Below the pieces are notes generated by a model that was not told where the DNA came from, made no database searches, and worked only from the letters and a program-made list of their open reading frames with translations. The position numbers and the translations under genes are program-made. DNA of 64,000 nt from IMG/VR virus record IMGVR_UViG_3300027710_000011, positions 62,001 to 126,000 of that record; one strand, written 5' to 3'. This DNA comes from a virus. Below, piece by piece: positions 1-8,122 of the stretch (position 1 is the first letter of the stretch; every line of letters begins with the position of its first letter).

Positions 1-196
1 TCAAGTCGTGATGCAGTCTGACAGTTCTTTCTAAATTATCCAAATTAGCGGGCGGTTCCAGAAACGGTACACCGCTGATAACAGCATAGTTTCGGCTGAA
101 CTTGATCTTGCTCACGTACGAAGCAGCTACCTCATTAAACAAGGCAGCGCTGTTGTTTGGTTTGGTCAAGCGATTCATGATTGCGTCTTTGTCCAT
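1..196 (-). CDS. Hypothetical protein, 3' end cut off by window
   Basis: A reading frame starts at an ATG at 196 (MDKDAIMNRLTKPNNSA) and stays open to the left edge, so only the first 65 residues are visible. I recognise no family. It lies 17 nt downstream of the DUF4262-like gene on the same strand and is probably in the same transcript. Confidence 0.7.
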   Translation of the reverse strand, partial: MDKDAIMNRLTKPNNSAALFNEVAASYVSKIKFSRNYAVISGVPFLEPPANLDNLERTVRLHHDL

Positions 197-213
197 TTTC
201 TTTTATCCTTTAT

Positions 214-795
214 TTAGTTGCCGTATACGTTTTGCGGGAAACCAGCGACGTCGTAGTTTGGTTCATCCGGGAGCACATTGAATCGATCAGAGCACACGAG
301 TTGGATCAATTTGACATCAGCTGTCTTAAATCCATAGCGGTCGACAGAGAGGATCACTTCCTCTCTGGTTTTCATCCAGTCCAAGAGTTTGATCTTGATG
401 CGCGAGCGCTGAGGTTCGTCGTCAATAATGACGCAATAATCACGTTCTTCGAGAACCTCATCAAGCAAACGCTGGTAGTTCTCCTGGGTGAATTCAGGGC
501 TATCCAGCATTTTCTGCGACAAGAGATTCATCAGGTTAGCAAGAGTTTTACTCGTGCTACCGGACACAAGGATTTCCGGAATACCGGCCCCAGTGTTACC
601 GATCGTATACAAGTAAGGAAGATTACTATCATCGCCATTAACGCCCTGAATAGCACGGCCCTGCTTAGAGATGATTTTCATCATTGATTGCTTGTAGGCT
701 TTTATTTTCTGTGCAAACTTCTTCAAGACAAATTGCGCGCGCGCGACCACGATGTGCTTGCGTGCACGGACTTTATTTGTTTTGACAATGCTCAT
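214..795 (-). CDS. DUF4262-like protein
   Basis: The 193-residue protein has a basic N-terminal tail (residues 1-45) followed by a region like the DUF4262 family. The family signs are LPYLYTIGNTG around residue 59, the PEILVSG strand, and a C-terminal QLVCSDRFNVLPDEPNYD that matches the usual QLVxxDxxGxxPxEPxY ending. The biochemical role of DUF4262 is unknown; it is common in phages and bacteria. The gene follows a terminator and an ACATATCAC-like box at 835-843, so it probably starts a transcription unit. The family call is from motif memory. Confidence 0.75.
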   Translation of the reverse strand: MSIVKTNKVRARKHIVVARAQFVLKKFAQKIKAYKQSMMKIISKQGRAIQGVNGDDSNLPYLYTIGNTGAGIPEILVSGSTSKTLANLMNLLSQKMLDSPEFTQENYQRLLDEVLEERDYCVIIDDEPQRSRIKIKLLDWMKTREEVILSVDRYGFKTADVKLIQLVCSDRFNVLPDEPNYDVAGFPQNVYGN

Positions 796-834
796 TTCTT
801 TTTATCCTATCTAAGTTGGTTGTTAGGTCAAGCA

Positions 835-843
835 GTGATATGT
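835..843 (-). promoter_or_regulatory. Putative phage promoter box
   Basis: On the minus strand this reads ACATATCAC, preceded by the terminator tail TCTATTCTTTTTT. The same arrangement occurs at 49117 and 59166. It lies 40 nt ahead of the DUF4262-like gene start. Promoter function is inferred from recurrence and position only. Confidence 0.4.
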
Positions 844-866
844 AATTAAAAAAGAATAGACTGCAT

Positions 867-894
867 AAAGGGAGAGGCAAACGCCTCTCCCTTT
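867..894 (-). terminator. Intrinsic terminator
   Basis: A perfect 12-bp stem (867-878 with 883-894) closes a four-base loop. On the minus strand it is followed by a T-rich tract. It lies just past the stop codon of the gene ending at 896. Confidence 0.85.
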
Positions 895-895
895 A

Positions 896-1318
896 TTAAC
901 TCTGTTGCAGACCGATGGTTTTATAGAGTTCTTGTGCCTCCGTAACCGTCAGGTCAAGGAACTCCTGATTAGGAATGGGAGCAAGAAAAGTGTTGTACTC
1001 CCACGAGCCGTTGGCATAATTATTGTTGTAACACACCGAACCAATCAGCTTGTCTTCGCTGAGATACTTGTAAACGGTCACGAACTTGACCAAAGCGGCC
1101 TCAGGATTGACCGTCAAGGCATGTTGCATAACCGCGACCACACCCAGAAGCATGCCGACAGTAGGCGCCGTCAACACGGTGAACAAGCCTTCTGCGTACA
1201 CCAGCTTTGCGCACGTAATCGCTTCGCCCGGAGACTCAAAGCTGCCGATGCGAGTCAGCATGTATTTGTCTTGAATTTTGTTCAAAACGAAGTACTCGCG
1301 GAGATTGTTGGGTTTCAT
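896..1318 (-). CDS. Hypothetical protein (140 aa)
   Basis: I chose the ATG at 1318 (MKPNNLREYF) because AAAGGAAAA precedes it. A longer frame to 1396 would run through the upstream terminator. The middle (residues 38-75) is rich in A, V, L and T and could form a hydrophobic helix. No family is recognised. The gene is flanked by terminators on both sides, so it may be a single-gene unit. Confidence 0.75.
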   Translation of the reverse strand: MKPNNLREYFVLNKIQDKYMLTRIGSFESPGEAITCAKLVYAEGLFTVLTAPTVGMLLGVVAVMQHALTVNPEAALVKFVTVYKYLSEDKLIGSVCYNNNYANGSWEYNTFLAPIPNQEFLDLTVTEAQELYKTIGLQQS

Positions 1319-1344
1319 AGTTTTCCTTTTTGACGACATAAAGG

Positions 1345-1363
1345 AGGAGGCGAAATGCCTCCT
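1345..1363 (-). terminator. Intrinsic terminator
   Basis: A 7-bp AGGAGGC stem with a 5-base loop lies directly after the SleB-like gene. On the minus strand it is followed by TTTATG. Confidence 0.75.
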
Positions 1364-1370
1364 TGTGGGG

Positions 1371-2024
1371 TTACGTGTAGAAGATGTGTCCACCAAGCCG
1401 ATAGCGAGCTGCGTAGCGCTTCAGAAATGGCTTTTCATGGACACCGTGGAAGTAGACGCTGCGGCCGACTGGATTGGGCTCGAGCTTGAGTAGGACCCGA
1501 CGTGCGATATCTCGAACATCGTCGAATTCCTTGGAAGGTTTGATAACGTCACTCCTCCCGTCGCAGTACCAGCCGAATTGGCATTGGTTCTTTACTGCTT
1601 TCCCGTTGATATGTTTTCCCTGGCGAACAACACCGCACACGGTGTCAGGGAATCGCTTGTCAGCTGCGCGATTGGTTACCACGTAACCTACAGCAGCCAG
1701 GCCTTTGCGGCCTTCACCCCTTGCTTCGAAATACATCGCTTGCGTTAGGCAGTTGAGACTATTCTCATCAGGCTGTTGCACTGACGGAACTTCGTCTTCC
1801 ACGATGAATGTCGCCGGCCCAAGTATTCGTGGATGGGGCTTGATTTCTTCAGAAACCTGTTTTGTGACAACCGGAGCTTGTTCAGCCAACACGGATTGCA
1901 CTTGACGAGTTTCTATCTCCGCTTGATGCGAAGAGATTGTCGAACAACCGACAAGGATAGCTAACATGAAGAACGTCAGCATAAGGCCTTTGACGGAGCC
2001 GAAGAGTTGATGTAGTTGGTTCAT
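1371..2024 (-). CDS. SleB-type cell wall hydrolase, lipoprotein form
   Basis: The 217-residue protein is a likely peptidoglycan hydrolase of the SleB family (Hydrolase_2). Residues 1-27 form a lipoprotein signal with a hydrophobic stretch and the lipobox LVGC (Cys27). A linker to about residue 88 leads to the catalytic domain. That domain has MYFEARGEG with the expected catalytic Glu100, then GYVVTNRA, FPDTVCGVV and CQFGWYCDG, all SleB signatures. In this family the enzyme cleaves cortex or wall peptidoglycan. The lipid anchor would hold it at a membrane facing the periplasm, so a role in lysis or wall remodelling is likely. An anchored form is unusual for a phage endolysin. Confidence 0.9.
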   Translation of the reverse strand: MNQLHQLFGSVKGLMLTFFMLAILVGCSTISSHQAEIETRQVQSVLAEQAPVVTKQVSEEIKPHPRILGPATFIVEDEVPSVQQPDENSLNCLTQAMYFEARGEGRKGLAAVGYVVTNRAADKRFPDTVCGVVRQGKHINGKAVKNQCQFGWYCDGRSDVIKPSKEFDDVRDIARRVLLKLEPNPVGRSVYFHGVHEKPFLKRYAARYRLGGHIFYT

Positions 2025-2174
2025 AGTGGGTATTAGTTAGTTCCTATTACGCGAGTTTGGCTTTTCGCGTGCATTGGGGCACTGACTGATTCCGAATTGG
2101 ATTGGCGTCCGCATCAGAGGTCAGAGTCATTTTGCATTAACACCTACCTTTCTTGAGTTGCACATAAATAGGAG

Positions 2175-2480
2175 TTAGAACTTCAAAAGTTCGTCACCTA
2201 CGCGCATGAGAGCTTGCGCCGATTGATTTGTTGAGCGGATGCGCGCTTCTTCAATCAGCTTTTGAAGATCATCACTTGATGTATCGCGCCATTCCAGACC
2301 GTTCTCGGTATTCATCAGGACTTGTCCTGGCTTGCCGAGCGCAGGTTGGTCCGCGGATTCATCGGCAGGGACGACAGTGCTTGTCATTCCACGACCGGGC
2401 TTAGGCAGTACAGCTTGACCAATTGCTGGTGCAGTAATCGCTGTCAGCAGACTACCCAGGAAATTACGACGTTTATTCAT
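2175..2480 (-). CDS. Small exported protein, Tat-like signal
   Basis: The 101-residue protein starts MNKRRNFLGSLLTAITAPA, which resembles a twin-arginine signal (RRNFLG followed by a hydrophobic run). The mature part has a GQVLMNTENGLEWRD segment like those in phage fibre or baseplate proteins, and then a helical tail. AAAGGAG precedes the start. It overlaps the upstream gene by 4 nt, so the two are translated together. Tat export is an inference; the two arginines could also suit an ordinary Sec signal. Confidence 0.75.
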   Translation of the reverse strand: MNKRRNFLGSLLTAITAPAIGQAVLPKPGRGMTSTVVPADESADQPALGKPGQVLMNTENGLEWRDTSSDDLQKLIEEARIRSTNQSAQALMRVGDELLKF

Positions 2481-2755
2481 GACGATTCTCCTTTATCTGT
2501 TGGCGGATATTTCTTCCAGGCATCCATTGCAATTTCACGAAGCTTCATTGCGGCTTTGTGAACAGACGGCATATCGAAAGCCGATGGATTAACGGTGCTA
2601 GAAAACCCTTCGCGTACCGGATAGATACCGTCGCTGGTACCAGTCACCGGGCGAGGTATGCCCGTCATGTCTTCACGAGTTACCGTGATGCTTTTGTTTC
2701 TGATGCCGCCTTCCGCGGTCAGCTTGCCTTTCAAGCCTTCCCAATCAAATTCCAT
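2477..2755 (-). CDS. Small protein resembling an NrdA segment
   Basis: The 92-residue protein opens with MEFDWEGLKGKLTAEGGIRN. This lines up with the YDWDALSKEIKANGGIRN stretch of the ribonucleotide reductase large subunit encoded at 28175. The match continues: GTSDGIYPVRE here against GGLNSVYPARD in NrdA. The remaining C-terminal half is different and charged. It may be a detached fragment of a reductase, or a small protein reusing that loop. It lacks all catalytic cysteines, so it cannot be an active reductase. Confidence 0.75.
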   Translation of the reverse strand: MEFDWEGLKGKLTAEGGIRNKSITVTREDMTGIPRPVTGTSDGIYPVREGFSSTVNPSAFDMPSVHKAAMKLREIAMDAWKKYPPTDKGESS

Positions 2756-2800
2756 CTGACACCCCTTGTCAAGTATACGATAAGTTGTTGTGTAAAAAAT

Positions 2801-2826
2801 AAAAGGAGGGATTGCTCCCTCCTTTT
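2801..2826 (-). terminator. Intrinsic terminator
   Basis: A 10-11 bp stem AAAAGGAGGG/CCCTCCTTTT lies between the gene ending at 2829 and the next start at 2755. On the minus strand it ends in TTTTATTTTTT. Confidence 0.85.
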
Positions 2827-2828
2827 AT

Positions 2829-3335
2829 TCAGTCAACCCGGCGCGAGTTGATCGCAAGTTCTTGCCAATTGTCACGAACACCAATCTGATATCCCGATGG
2901 GTAAGACATCGTTTTGTTGCGTTCCTCAGCCATCAAAACACTACGCGCATTGAGTAGTGCTTCGATGTAATCGTGACGCTGTGTGGTAGTCAGCGCGACT
3001 TCACGAGGATCTTTCATCCATGACAACTCGATAGGAAAATCATCGATCTTGACAAAGTCACGGTCGTAAATGCTGATCCAGCCAGTGACCGTGCACACCG
3101 TCATTTGCGGCATTGCAAAGCGTGGACGAGCGTACTGTGGTGTAGACGCCGACTCATACATCTTGTCCAACCTAGCTCCGCTCGCATCGATCATTCTCAA
3201 CACCGCCTTCACAGCCACATCAGCGGCACGGTTGGCGTGGTTGAACTTCGCGTTCTGCAGCGAGTTATGCACAGCGTTCTTGCAGGCTGAGACAAAGCCC
3301 CACCAGTCTTTCGACGTATCGATTTTTTCAGTCAT
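2829..3335 (-). CDS. Hypothetical protein (168 aa)
   Basis: The start at 3335 (MTEKIDTSKDWWGF) is supported by GAGG 5 nt upstream and an overlap with the end of the preceding gene. The first 60 residues are helical and contain DVAVKAVLRMIDASG. This resembles RLAVRSVLFLIDDGN in the protein encoded at 3617, so the two may be distant paralogs. The second half is predicted mixed alpha/beta. No family is recognised. Confidence 0.75.
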   Translation of the reverse strand: MTEKIDTSKDWWGFVSACKNAVHNSLQNAKFNHANRAADVAVKAVLRMIDASGARLDKMYESASTPQYARPRFAMPQMTVCTVTGWISIYDRDFVKIDDFPIELSWMKDPREVALTTTQRHDYIEALLNARSVLMAEERNKTMSYPSGYQIGVRDNWQELAINSRRVD

Positions 3336-3639
3336 CAGTATCCTCGAATGTTTGTTGCACACCGATGTGAACGTGCGAAACTTCGCCGTTTGTATCGTTG
3401 AAGATAAATTCCGACGTATAACCAGCCGTGACAATAACGCTATGTCTTTGGCCGCGTTCAGTCTCACTGATCATCACCACGTAAGTGCCGACGCGTTTAC
3501 CTTCTTCTGTTTCATGAAGAACATCAAATCCGATGTCCATCGATTGCAGGACGCCGATGTAGGCCGTCAGCTTCGATCCCGGTAAGACCTCTGCAAGAGC
3601 AGCGATCTGACTGGCTTCAAGTTTCTTTGTTTTCAGCAT
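3328..3639 (-). CDS. Hypothetical protein (103 aa)
   Basis: A short protein with a helical N-terminus (LEASQIAALAEVLPG) and a beta-rich remainder with alternating hydrophobic residues (YVVMISET, HSVIVTAGY). It overlaps the genes on both sides, so it is part of a tightly coupled cluster with 2829-3335 and 3617-4054. The family is unknown. Confidence 0.75.
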   Translation of the reverse strand: MLKTKKLEASQIAALAEVLPGSKLTAYIGVLQSMDIGFDVLHETEEGKRVGTYVVMISETERGQRHSVIVTAGYTSEFIFNDTNGEVSHVHIGVQQTFEDTDD

Positions 3640-4054
3640 AGAACGTATCCTCCGTAGACAGACCGAACTTCACCAGGTGAGCGCCGAGGTTGGTGCCGAA
3701 TTCTTCTCGCAGCTTGTTGCCAGCCGCAAGACTGTCTTTGTCATCAAAGAACTCGTGCAAACTACCGGCAAAATCCTCTTCTTCATCTGTGATGCGGAAG
3801 TCCACCGCGCCTTCGATGTTGATGTCCAGCATATCGTCGAGTCTAGGCATCATTGCCGCCATTGGAACGCCGACTTCAGCATTTCCATCATCGATGAGAA
3901 ACAGTACGCTGCGAACAGCCAAACGTACACGTTCCTCAGGCGACAAGTCTTCGCGGCTTGCACACTGCGTTGCGATTTCGTCGCAAGCAGCAGCAAACAT
4001 CAGAGCAGTTTCTTCAGCTGTGTAGAACAACTGCTGTTTGCTGTTTTCATTCAT
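3617..4054 (-). CDS. Hypothetical acidic protein (145 aa)
   Basis: An acidic protein with a helical first half (TAEETALMFAAACDEIATQ; RLAVRSVLFLIDDGN). It ends right at the start of 3328-3639 and begins at the stop of the AAA+ ATPase gene. This coupling suggests a possible partner of the ATPase. I recognise no family. Confidence 0.75.
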   Translation of the reverse strand: MNENSKQQLFYTAEETALMFAAACDEIATQCASREDLSPEERVRLAVRSVLFLIDDGNAEVGVPMAAMMPRLDDMLDINIEGAVDFRITDEEEDFAGSLHEFFDDKDSLAAGNKLREEFGTNLGAHLVKFGLSTEDTFYAENKET

Positions 4055-5403
4055 TACCTACGCGCTCCTGATTTGGTATTAAACATCACTTTTCGATCAT
4101 GGCCGAAAGGATAAGCGTCCATTGGATAATTCGCCGGATACACGTGAACTGGCGAATTATCACCTTGTTGTGCCCGTTGACGTTCCATTCGAATCTTACC
4201 TTCTTCGTCAGCAGCCTTATCGAATGGATCAGAGTCGACACTTTCATCGAACTTCTTACCCATTTCCTGCAGCTTACCGACGCGACCCGTTGATTGCCGC
4301 ATTGTCAACTCATAGGTGACGTCGTCTTTGACATACGTGTAAGAACGCATATCTTCAGACATTTTTGTGATCTCATCCTCAAACAAGGTAACCGCCGTCG
4401 TTACTTCTTTGACTTCCGGGTCCTCGCTACAGAAGAAGATCTTGACAACAGTACCAACGTCCGTGACACGCTCGGTCGCGGTTTTGTTCTCCACGCGGCC
4501 GTCAGGATAAGTGATCTTTGCGTGATAAAGAACCGTACCACGTAGTTTAGTGGCGCCGCCAAACATCAAGTCCATAGCACCCATTACGGTCAAGCCTGGT
4601 GTGTGGTTCATTTCGTCCACCATGGCCGCCATCATGTCGAAGTTCAAAGAGTCGTACAGAACAGATAGCTTTGCAAAATGCATCACTGTCTTTTCTTCTT
4701 TGCTCTTGATGTTGTCGCGAACATAACCAACCAAGACATCGAGGGGCAGCAACGAGTAGTACTTCGTGTAGCGAATCCGGCTCGGACGATCGAACAAGTA
4801 TTGAGAGATGCGATCGCTGTCGTTGCCAGCAATCACGATCAACTTCTTACCGCCGCCCACGCTGCCGTCAAAGATGCTGAGCAAGCGATCTTGCGCGGAA
4901 GTGTCGTTGTTACCACTGTTCTCGATTTGCTTGGAGTACTGCTTGTCGAACTCTTCGAACACGAACATCACGTCCTGCGTCAAGGAACGCACCACCATCT
5001 CCAACATCCCGGCCGGGTATTGCTGGCTGCAGTAGATCACAGGCATGTCCATCATGGTGGCTGTGCGTGCCATAGCCATGATAGTGGTGGTCTTGCCAGA
5101 GCCCTTCTGGCCAACCAGCATCACGCCCATGTTGCCTTTCAGGCGCTCGAACGTACGGAAGTAATGATCGACGTCCTTGAGGACATCACCATACAACTTC
5201 TCCGGCGGTTGCACGAAGGGGATCGGTTCCAGCACAGCGCCTTTTTCTGGATCAAAAGTCAGCTCGTAAGGAACAGCGCGCAACTGTTGCACGGCTTTGC
5301 CCGGAACAGCGCGGGTTGGAACAATGTTGCCATTGTCCATCTCACGAAAGATATACGTAACTGGCTGCGCTTGGTTAGAGCCGGCTTTGTTCGTCTGAGT
5401 CAT
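4054..5403 (-). CDS. AAA+ ATPase
   Basis: The 449-residue protein is an ATP-driven motor of unknown target. It has a Walker A motif GQKGSGKTT (residues 98-106), a Walker B strand DVMFVFEE with Glu150/Glu151, and a sensor-like LIVIAGNDSDR with an arginine-rich stretch after it. The C-terminal third has a run of charged residues and a proline/tyrosine-rich tail. The ATG at 5403 follows AAAGGGAAACAAG; a longer frame to 5475 lacks a ribosome site. In other large phages such ATPases act in replication or host takeover; here the role is not visible. Confidence 0.85.
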   Translation of the reverse strand: MTQTNKAGSNQAQPVTYIFREMDNGNIVPTRAVPGKAVQQLRAVPYELTFDPEKGAVLEPIPFVQPPEKLYGDVLKDVDHYFRTFERLKGNMGVMLVGQKGSGKTTTIMAMARTATMMDMPVIYCSQQYPAGMLEMVVRSLTQDVMFVFEEFDKQYSKQIENSGNNDTSAQDRLLSIFDGSVGGGKKLIVIAGNDSDRISQYLFDRPSRIRYTKYYSLLPLDVLVGYVRDNIKSKEEKTVMHFAKLSVLYDSLNFDMMAAMVDEMNHTPGLTVMGAMDLMFGGATKLRGTVLYHAKITYPDGRVENKTATERVTDVGTVVKIFFCSEDPEVKEVTTAVTLFEDEITKMSEDMRSYTYVKDDVTYELTMRQSTGRVGKLQEMGKKFDESVDSDPFDKAADEEGKIRMERQRAQQGDNSPVHVYPANYPMDAYPFGHDRKVMFNTKSGARR

Positions 5404-5514
5404 CTTGTTTCCCTTTTGGTTGTGGAATAGGTCTAGTGAGAAAATGTGGTGGTTCAGCCACATGTAGAAATTCAAAAGCAGACAGAATCGAAACCCTGTC
5501 TGCCGGTTTATTGC

Positions 5515-5910
5515 TTAGTGCTGAGTGGGTTTCTCGGCCAGCAAAGCCGTTGCATCACCCTTGGCGGATTGAGCCAGGAGAGACATCATGTTCAGCATCG
5601 CAGGGACTTCACTGACATCAGTGATATCCAGCAAACGATGCTCGCTCGAGCGAGAAGCGCGCAGTGCCAAACGCACGCCGAGATAGACGCCGTCTTTGGT
5701 GAAAGCGCGCAGCGTGAAGCGGCGGCCGTCTTGAGTGCGGAACTCGTGAACATTGTTACCTTGCGACCACTCGGCAAAGCCGATCAAAGGCAATGCGTTG
5801 CGCATTGCGGAAATGAAAGGCAGGATGGCTTGCGCATGGTGCTCTGCATTACGGACAGAGCCCTTGATGCCGAGACTGGTTTTACGCAGCAAAGAGACAT
5901 GGGTTTTCAT
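5515..5910 (-). CDS. Hypothetical basic protein (131 aa)
   Basis: A basic protein starting MKTHVSLLRKTSLGIKGSV with AAGGAACC upstream. It has a central beta-like region (FTKDGVYLGVRLALRASRSS) and an alanine-rich helical end. It lies downstream of an intergenic region with competing hairpins (5996-6059). No family is recognised. Confidence 0.75.
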   Translation of the reverse strand: MKTHVSLLRKTSLGIKGSVRNAEHHAQAILPFISAMRNALPLIGFAEWSQGNNVHEFRTQDGRRFTLRAFTKDGVYLGVRLALRASRSSEHRLLDITDVSEVPAMLNMMSLLAQSAKGDATALLAEKPTQH

Positions 5911-5995
5911 GATTTCGGTTCCTTATTGAACACAAAGTTGAGTTAAAGAAAAAGTCGGACTACGTGCGACAAACGTCTACACTGATCCTAAGAGA

Positions 5996-6059
5996 CTCGG
6001 ACGCATCCGAGCTTGAACACCTCTCTATAAGGTTTTTGACGTTCAAGATTCGAGTGTTC
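5996..6059 (-). promoter_or_regulatory. Structured leader with competing hairpins
   Basis: This untranslated stretch ahead of the gene at 5910 has a 6-bp hairpin with a four-base loop (5996-6011). It also has two mutually exclusive stems: 6012-6018 with 6041-6047, and 6015-6020 with 6054-6059. Overlapping arms of this kind are typical of switch-like leaders, but no known riboswitch is recognised. Confidence 0.35.
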
Positions 6060-6079
6060 TGCATTTTACTGCACAACGA

Positions 6080-6379
6080 TTACCAATGTTTCCGGAGTTC
6101 CCGAGTCACCTTCTTGATTTCTCGATAAAGGTGCCGGAGCATCATGTAAATGATCAGACAGATGAAGTACACCGGAATGAGGATGTTCGCTATTGGAATG
6201 GTGCTGAAGATCAGCACAAGTCCAGCGTTCTTGAGGCGCTTGCGTCTTTCAACATGTGTTTCGCCGTCAGGACGTTTCTTGATCTCCCAGCGAACTTGCA
6301 TGAAGACGAGCAAGAAGATGGCGACGTAAATGAACGCCATCGACAGCAAGCCGGTTGTGAATAATGCCTTGGGTGTCAT
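6080..6379 (-). CDS. Small membrane protein (99 aa)
   Basis: It has two hydrophobic segments: residues 8-29 (LFTTGLLSMAFIYVAIFLLV) and about 52-80 (LVLIFSTIPIANILIPVYF). A short loop with positively charged residues (KKRP, RRKRLKN) lies between them. The C-terminus is basic. This suggests an inner-membrane hairpin with both ends in the cytoplasm. It overlaps the next gene by 4 nt. Function is unknown; a similar small membrane protein is encoded at 52662. Confidence 0.75.
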   Translation of the reverse strand: MTPKALFTTGLLSMAFIYVAIFLLVFMQVRWEIKKRPDGETHVERRKRLKNAGLVLIFSTIPIANILIPVYFICLIIYMMLRHLYREIKKVTRELRKHW

Positions 6380-6822
6380 GAATGTTTCCTTCGCTTTTCA
6401 GCGATGGCTCCGTGAAGGTTGTGCGCGTTCATCTGCACAACTGCTTGGACGTATTGTTCTACCAGCCGATTGATGCTTTCGAGAAGTGTCTCAATTGCAT
6501 CTTCAGCCACGACATCGTCAAGTGATTTGAAGATGTAGTTCAGAACCACGAAGTTGCCAGCAACTGCGCGAGGCGTCGCTTGTCCTGTTTGCAAACTTGA
6601 GGCTTGCGCGAACATATTCAGTGCGCACATCAGGAACTTGTGATACTGGGGATCACAGCGATCGCAAACACGCACAACCATACTCGCAACAATGGTCACC
6701 ATGTCTCTAGTTTTCTTAGGCCAGCAACCACGATACGTTTGATCGTAGAGGATCTGGTTCAGATTGAGAGAGACAGTTTGACTAAACGGCGTCAAGCACG
6801 GATAAACAGAGATGGTGCTCAT
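6376..6822 (-). CDS. Hypothetical protein (148 aa)
   Basis: A mostly helical protein with several hydrophobic helices that are not long enough for clear membrane spans (MVTIVASMVVRVC, FLMCALNMFAQA). It ends in a basic tail. It overlaps both neighbours by 4 nt, so it is translated together with 6080-6379 and 6819-7364. The family is unknown. Confidence 0.75.
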   Translation of the reverse strand: MSTISVYPCLTPFSQTVSLNLNQILYDQTYRGCWPKKTRDMVTIVASMVVRVCDRCDPQYHKFLMCALNMFAQASSLQTGQATPRAVAGNFVVLNYIFKSLDDVVAEDAIETLLESINRLVEQYVQAVVQMNAHNLHGAIAEKRRKHS

Positions 6823-7364
6823 AACAGCCGAATGACGTCAACGTTCGTCAGATGTGTATTGCTGCCCTTGAAGAACGCGTTGTAGAACTTGCATTCTTCT
6901 TGGTAAGTCATCGGCACTTCACCGTAGCTGTCGAACACCAGAGTGCCCAACTTCTTGTCCAGCTGTTCTTCTTCTTTGAACTTGACAAAGGCCGGTTCAT
7001 CGATGTTGTTCAGCAAACAGAAGTGTTGCTTGTGTGACGGATATGCGTCATCGAGCATCACAAGCACATGAGGCTCACGAACAACAATGATAGTGTTGTT
7101 GATGATGGCGTCGTGAGCTTTGTCCAACAGCCAACGACCACGCACGCCGCTTGGCAGCGCAATTACGGGAGTCGTTTGATACAGCTGCGCCAGGCTCAAT
7201 GCTGATTCCTTCCCGCCAGTGATCAGGTTGGACGGATGAGCGTAGTCGTAGATGCCGGTGTATTCTTTCAAGCGCATGCGCGTTTGATCAACCAAACGGT
7301 CGATATAGACGCTGGTCATCGCGTTTTTGATACGCTCGAGTTCCTGATGAGTTTTTTCAGTCAT
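6819..7364 (-). CDS. Hypothetical protein (181 aa)
   Basis: A mixed alpha/beta protein. The segment TPVIALPSGVRGRWLLDKAHD followed by NTIIVVREPHVLVMLDD has the hydrophobic strand pattern of a nucleotide- or restriction-type fold, but there is no P-loop. It sits 6 nt after the HD-domain gene and overlaps 6376-6822, so all are in one operon. No family is recognised. Confidence 0.75.
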   Translation of the reverse strand: MTEKTHQELERIKNAMTSVYIDRLVDQTRMRLKEYTGIYDYAHPSNLITGGKESALSLAQLYQTTPVIALPSGVRGRWLLDKAHDAIINNTIIVVREPHVLVMLDDAYPSHKQHFCLLNNIDEPAFVKFKEEEQLDKKLGTLVFDSYGEVPMTYQEECKFYNAFFKGSNTHLTNVDVIRLL

Positions 7365-7369
7365 TTCGC

Positions 7370-8071
7370 TTATCCTTTAATTTGCTTGGTGTAGTTAATG
7401 TCGTGAACCTTGCGCATCAAACGAACGATGTCAAGCTTCGCTTTATGATTCTCCGCGATGTTGCTGGGAAATTCAGTTCTCTCAAACATACCCAAGGTTG
7501 CCAGCATGAACTGACCTTGAGAATAGTTTTTGAATTCGTTACCGGCTCGTCCGCGAATGTCGCAAAGACACGCGTTGATAAAGCTCATTGCGAGGCCGGC
7601 GTCGTCCAGCAGACGGGCATCTCGGATGAAGCTAAGGATGCGTGATGAACGCATCGAAAAGATCGAGTGCAACCTGATGTGTTGTTCACACATCAGCAAA
7701 GCCAATTCTCGGTCCATCCCTTCAATACCCAGGCGATCACAAACTGCTTTCACCAGAGGAATGCCGGTGCGCTCATGATCGTGGTGGCGAGGCAATATTT
7801 CAGCAGGCGTGATACCTTTGCCTAGATCATGCACGAGAACAGCAAATCGCTCCGAAGCAGTCAGCTTTAGGCGACGAGATTGTTCCATGCACAGTTCCAT
7901 GTGGATACCGACATCGATCTCAGGATGGTGTTCAGGACGCTGAGGAACGCCGTAGAGCGCATCAACTTCAGGTAAGTAGGACTTGAGCAGTCCGCTTGCG
8001 CGCTGATCTTGCAGCTCTTGTGCAGGGTTTTCACTTTTCAAGAGCTTCAGGAGATGTTCGTTGGTTGTCAT
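7370..8071 (-). CDS. HD-domain phosphohydrolase like the Cca C-terminus
   Basis: The 233-residue protein matches the HD domain found at the C-terminus of bacterial CCA tRNA nucleotidyltransferase (Cca). Key stretches are HPEIDVGIHMELC (His57), AVLVHDLGKGITP (His81-Asp82), PRHHDHE (residues 95-100) and CDIRGRAG. In E. coli Cca this domain has metal-dependent 2',3'-cyclic phosphodiesterase and phosphatase activity. The nucleotidyltransferase part is absent, so it cannot add CCA. A role in tRNA end repair or RNA healing fits the tRNA genes in the window, but this is inference. Confidence 0.85.
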   Translation of the reverse strand: MTTNEHLLKLLKSENPAQELQDQRASGLLKSYLPEVDALYGVPQRPEHHPEIDVGIHMELCMEQSRRLKLTASERFAVLVHDLGKGITPAEILPRHHDHERTGIPLVKAVCDRLGIEGMDRELALLMCEQHIRLHSIFSMRSSRILSFIRDARLLDDAGLAMSFINACLCDIRGRAGNEFKNYSQGQFMLATLGMFERTEFPSNIAENHKAKLDIVRLMRKVHDINYTKQIKG

Positions 8072-8091
8072 CTTATCCTCTATTACGTAAT

Positions 8092-8117
8092 AAAGAGCAG
8101 ACCTAGGTCTGCTCTTT
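8092..8117 (-). terminator. Intrinsic terminator (perfect palindrome)
   Basis: The 26-bp perfect palindrome has A- and T-rich ends. It separates the gene ending at 8123 from the HD-domain gene that starts at 8071, and can work in both directions. Confidence 0.85.
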
Positions 8118-8122
8118 TATGT

